Below, piece by piece: positions 28,592 to 32,040 of a DNA stretch of 32,040 bases (positions within the stretch are counted from its first letter, which is position 1; every line of letters begins with the position of its first letter). The notes under the pieces are model-generated. The model was not told where the DNA came from and did not search any database. It saw only the letters and a list, made by a program, of their open reading frames with translations. Origin of the DNA: Deltaproteobacteria bacterium (GTDB taxonomy: Bacteria; Desulfobacterota; Desulfobacteria; Desulfobacterales; JAFDMD01); the NCBI GenBank assembly GCA_019306185.1, contig JAFDMD010000011.1:1-32040 (forward strand), given 5' to 3'. Made by a program: the position numbers and the translations under genes.

Positions 28592-30616
28592 TTAAAAAAA
28601 ACTTAGCTTTTCCTTTTTGGCAAATTCGGCGAATGCTTCGGCGATTCCGTTTTCTGTTAAGCCGTCGTGGTTAAAGAGGTCATGTTTTACTATTCTATGC
28701 CCGTTAGAGTCTAAAAGATATTCTTCTAATTTTTTTTCTGTTGTTTGATTATCGGAAGTTTCGGAAGTATTTTTTTTCCGAAGGAATATTTTTTTTCCGC
28801 TGTTATCTTTGCTCGGCTGTTGCATTGTAGCAAAAAATATGGGGTAATCTTCAAGTTGCGGGCAGAGTTTATCGTCCCATTTTTGTAGAAATAGGAGGCT
28901 TGTTTTTGTTCCTGTATGGGGTTTAAAAGCGTTTCCGTGTAAGCCTACAACCGCGAGTATGCGGCAGCGTTGGGCAATGAATTCTCTTATATGTTTATCG
29001 CTGCTGTTGTTGAAGCGTCCCTGAGGCAATACTATTGCCAGTCTTCCGCCGGGTTTTAAAAAATCTATGTTTCTTTCTATAAATAGTATGTCTCTGCCTA
29101 TTTTTGTATTGTATTTGCCGCTTGGTTTTTTGCCGAGTTCATATTTGTTGATTATTTGGCTTTGTTGTATGTCTCCTGCAAAGGGCGGATTTGCCATTAG
29201 TATGTCGAATTTAAAGTTTTTATTTATGTTTTTTGTTTCTCTTAATTTTTTAAGTTTTTTCCATCCTTCGTTGTATGTATCGCGCCAGTCTTCGTCATCG
29301 TCGGTTGTTTCCTTCCAATTTTCCCAATCGAGCGTATTTAGGTGTAGAACGTTTGTTTGTCCGTCTCCTGCAATTAGGTTTAAGGCTCTTCCTACGCGAA
29401 CGGCTTTTTCGTCGAAGTCTATGGCAAAAACTTTGTCTCTTACATAGTCTATACATTCGGGCGGTTTGGTTTCGAGGGTAAAAAGATGGCTTTTATTTAA
29501 GCCTTTTTTTTTCATTATTTGTTCCCATACGTGGAAGATGGTATGCACGGGAAAACCGCAGCTTCCGGCGGCGGTATCTATCATTGTTTCATCTTCTTTG
29601 GGGTTTAGCATTTTAACCGCCATGTCTATAACGTATCTTGGAGTAAAGTATTGTCCTTTTTCTCCTTTGCTGCTTTGGTTTATTAGGTATTCAAAGGCTT
29701 CGTCGATAATGTCGAGATTTGAATTGAATAGCTTAACGCTTTGTAGCGAAGATACGCAGATGGCAAGGTGTGAGGGGGTGAGGGTTATTTTGGAATCTTC
29801 GTCAAATACGCCCTCCCATTTTTCTTTGGCTTTATCAAAGAGTTTTTGAAGTTTTGTTTTTAATTCGGTGTCGGTGTCTCCGTAATTTCTAAATTGTAGG
29901 TTGCGCGAGATTTTTCGTCCGCTTTCCATTTCGTCGTATAGTTTTGCAAATATAAGTTTGAATACTTCTTCGAATACGTCAACGCCGGCGTTTGCCAAAA
30001 CCTCGTTTTCCATTTCTACGATTAAGCCTTCTAATGATTTGCCTTCGGTAATTAATTTATCTTTTTTTATTAGATCGGCTATTTTCCAACGTTCGGTTAG
30101 TATGTCGGATAGTTTTTGATCGGCTTTTGGGATATTTGGGATGTCTTCAAAATAATTTGGATCTTTTCGGTGATAGTATGAGATTGAATCGCCGTTAGTC
30201 CAAACGCCTATAGGCGCGCCGGTTACGTTACAGTAGGATTTTAATTGATTTTTTCCGTCTTTAAGTTTTGGTTTTTTCAGCTCTATTATTATAAAGGGGG
30301 TTTCGGTTCGGTCTTTGTCGAAGATTACTATATCCGCGCGCTTTTTTTCTCGTCCAAAGGTAATAGGATGTTCAACGGCTATTCTTGTTTCTATGGGATA
30401 ATCCATATCTTTGTTTAATACCATAAGGTAAAGCTGGCGTATAATTTCTTCCGGCGTTAGCTTAATATCTTTTTCTCTTTTAAGGCATTTGACGTAGGGG
30501 GTATTTTTGCCTCTTACCTCTTTTATGACGATATTTTTTTCAAGCGTTTTTATTTTATCGTCGCTAAATCGGGTAAGTTTATATTTGGTATCTTTTAATA
30601 TTTCGGATATAGTCAT
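28592..30616 (-). CDS. HsdR_N-type nuclease domain fused to N6-adenine methyltransferase (HsdM)
   Basis: N-terminus VEHPITFGREKKRADIVIF...FIIIELKKPK (PD-(D/E)XK pattern); C-terminal half GQYFTPRYVIDMAVKMLNP, DTAAGSCGFPVH, ILMANPPFAG. Confidence 0.9.
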   Translation of the reverse strand: MTISEILKDTKYKLTRFSDDKIKTLEKNIVIKEVRGKNTPYVKCLKREKDIKLTPEEIIRQLYLMVLNKDMDYPIETRIAVEHPITFGREKKRADIVIFDKDRTETPFIIIELKKPKLKDGKNQLKSYCNVTGAPIGVWTNGDSISYYHRKDPNYFEDIPNIPKADQKLSDILTERWKIADLIKKDKLITEGKSLEGLIVEMENEVLANAGVDVFEEVFKLIFAKLYDEMESGRKISRNLQFRNYGDTDTELKTKLQKLFDKAKEKWEGVFDEDSKITLTPSHLAICVSSLQSVKLFNSNLDIIDEAFEYLINQSSKGEKGQYFTPRYVIDMAVKMLNPKEDETMIDTAAGSCGFPVHTIFHVWEQIMKKKGLNKSHLFTLETKPPECIDYVRDKVFAIDFDEKAVRVGRALNLIAGDGQTNVLHLNTLDWENWKETTDDDEDWRDTYNEGWKKLKKLRETKNINKNFKFDILMANPPFAGDIQQSQIINKYELGKKPSGKYNTKIGRDILFIERNIDFLKPGGRLAIVLPQGRFNNSSDKHIREFIAQRCRILAVVGLHGNAFKPHTGTKTSLLFLQKWDDKLCPQLEDYPIFFATMQQPSKDNSGKKIFLRKKNTSETSDNQTTEKKLEEYLLDSNGHRIVKHDLFNHDGLTENGIAEAFAEFAKKEKLSFF

Positions 30617-30770
30617 GTTTTTTATCCTGTTTTATGTTGCTTTTTAAAAAAACGGTTTTGTTTGCTCAATGTTATGCGGATTATCAAGAAAACGGCTTTT
30701 TTGCAATCTTGGATTTTACTGCGGCTTAAGCTTTAACGATTTGGAGGATGTTGTTGTATTGGAAATGGAG

Positions 30771-30802
30771 CATTGCGCAACTTTATATTAGGTTGCGCAA
30801 TG
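30771..30802. terminator. Perfect hairpin downstream of the FN3 gene
   Basis: CATTGCGCAAC-TTTATATTAG-GTTGCGCAATG followed by GGTTTTTT on the plus strand. Confidence 0.6.
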
Positions 30803-30817
30803 GTTTTTTGAAGTTGA

Positions 30818-31435
30818 TTAGAATCTTATGCTTACGGCGTTGCTTCCCACTCCTAATCCGGCTTTATTAAGCGCTCGGACTCTATATTCAAAGATTTGAT
30901 CTAATGGTTGCCCTTTTATTTCGGCTTCTTTGTCAACTGTAGTCCATACGGTTTCCCATGTTTCTGTTTTGTCGCCGAATTTTCTGCGCTGTATTATATA
31001 GGCTCTTATTCTTCCCTCTTTTACGGGACGTTGCCATTTAAATGTAGCGCTGTCTATTTCTTGTTTTGTTACGGTAAAAAGTCTGCATTGTCCGGGCATT
31101 TCCGCTGGTTTTCTTTCTTGCGGGGCGCTTAATCCTACTTTTGAAAGAAGCGTTTGATTATTTTTAGTAACTCTATAGCAAAAATTTGCAACTTCCGTAG
31201 TTTTTTCGTATAGGTCTGTAGCGTCGTGATCTTTATGTGCAATCGCCGCTTCGTAATTCGCTTTTTGTTTGTTTACCTCATCTTTGGAAGATATAAGCTT
31301 TGATACGGCGGCAGATAGTTCTTTAGAGTTTATAGGCGAGTTTTTAAATATATCCGGATTTTCTTTTAATCCTCCTACTATAGCTTCGGCTACTACTAAA
31401 AGATCTGCTTCTTTGCGGGGTATTCTTCTGCTCAT
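30818..31435 (-). CDS. Fibronectin type III domain protein
   Basis: ATFKWQRPVKEGRIRAYIIQRRKFGDKTETWETVWTTVDKEAEIKGQPLDQIFEYRVRALNKAGLGVGSNAVSIRF; no evident signal peptide. Confidence 0.8.
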   Translation of the reverse strand: MSRRIPRKEADLLVVAEAIVGGLKENPDIFKNSPINSKELSAAVSKLISSKDEVNKQKANYEAAIAHKDHDATDLYEKTTEVANFCYRVTKNNQTLLSKVGLSAPQERKPAEMPGQCRLFTVTKQEIDSATFKWQRPVKEGRIRAYIIQRRKFGDKTETWETVWTTVDKEAEIKGQPLDQIFEYRVRALNKAGLGVGSNAVSIRF

Positions 31436-31524
31436 GTGTTCCTCCTTGTTATAAAATTTATAGATTAATAAATTATGGCTTTTGGTCGCAATGCCATGAT
31501 TTTACGCTGCTTTTTATAATTTTG

Positions 31525-31613
31525 GGTCTGCTATCTGCAATTTTTGGTCTGCTATCGGCAATCTCCGGTCTGCTTGTAGCGTTTAGGGTCTGCTATCGGC
31601 AATCTCCGGTCTG
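31525..31613. repeat. 21-bp-period degenerate direct-repeat array
   Basis: GGTCTG at 31525, 31546, 31567, 31587 and 31608; best unit GGTCTGCTATCGGCAATCTCC. Confidence 0.75.
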
Positions 31614-31721
31614 GTTTGAGAATGCTTGTAAAAGCGATTGTTTTTTATTTACATATTTTTTATTTATGTCAAGATTTATTTATGTAATTTGATTGTTTGA
31701 TAAAAAACTTTATCATATTTT

Positions 31722-31750
31722 TTGACTTTTTAATTATCTAATCGTAATAA
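31722..31750 (+). promoter_or_regulatory. Sigma70-type promoter for the small ORF at 31788
   Basis: TTGACT-17 nt-TAATAA, followed by AAGGAGAGGATTTATG. Confidence 0.6.
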
Positions 31751-31787
31751 AAAAAAACATTACTATATTTAAAAAAGGAGAGGATTT

Positions 31788-32036
31788 ATGACTTGCAATA
31801 AGCGTAATGCGCATTCCCATAATGATAATAGCGAATTGTCATTTGAAGAAAAACTGGTCAAGCTTCTAAAGCATTGGGGGGTTCATAATAAGGAGCATAA
31901 CGAAAATTATAAAAAGTGGAGCGTTGAAGCAAAGGAACGGGGATATGCAGACGTATCTAAGTTGATTGAAAAGGCGGCGGATATGTCGCTTGAAATTAAC
32001 AAGTATTTTGAAGAAGCGGAAGGTTTAATGAAATAA
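31788..32036 (+). CDS. Conserved small helical protein with HxH N-terminus, function unknown
   Basis: 82 aa, MTCNKRNAHSHNDN...LLKHWGVHNKEHNENYKKWSVEAKERGYADVSKLIEKAADMSLEINKYFEEAEGL; strong RBS. Confidence 0.75.
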   Translation: MTCNKRNAHSHNDNSELSFEEKLVKLLKHWGVHNKEHNENYKKWSVEAKERGYADVSKLIEKAADMSLEINKYFEEAEGLMK

Positions 32037-32040
32037 TTAT

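Noticed and set aside
31525-31613. CRISPR array
   Set aside because: Contiguous 21-bp tandem units without spacers, degenerate, no cas genes nearby.

Overview
This is an AT-rich bacterial chromosomal window. Housekeeping genes are interleaved with decaying or mobile accessory DNA. Housekeeping content: secF-secD-yajC, RNase G/E, tRNA-Leu(CAG), atpZ-atpI-like-atpB-atpE, uvrA, pdxA, rluD, carD, hppA, pth, rplY/ctc, prs, tRNA-Gln(TTG), ispE, degP/htrA and DUF1844. Accessory content: (i) the edge of an IS element (IS5-like transposase N-terminus on the minus strand) that has cut into the mod gene of a type III R-M locus, whose res gene is also frameshifted at an A9 tract; (ii) remnants of a DUF4258/YgiT-type TA pair and of another minus-strand gene; (iii) a lone HicB-like antitoxin, an intact PIN-family TA pair and a UPF0175/truncated DUF3368 pair, all next to housekeeping genes; (iv) a helicase-less R-M locus with an HsdR_N-type nuclease domain fused to HsdM, plus HsdS; (v) an FN3-domain protein and a small HxH-containing helical protein flanking a 21-bp-period repeat array. 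Best leads: a probable AUA start codon for pth in a 4-nt ATAA stop/start overlap with rplY; a 16-bp hairpin at the IS edge that would sequester the transposase AUG only in read-through transcripts; the 21-bp-period array; and the nuclease-methyltransferase fusion. I did not find a clear-cut wholly new multi-gene system. Family assignments are from motif recognition only; no searches were run.
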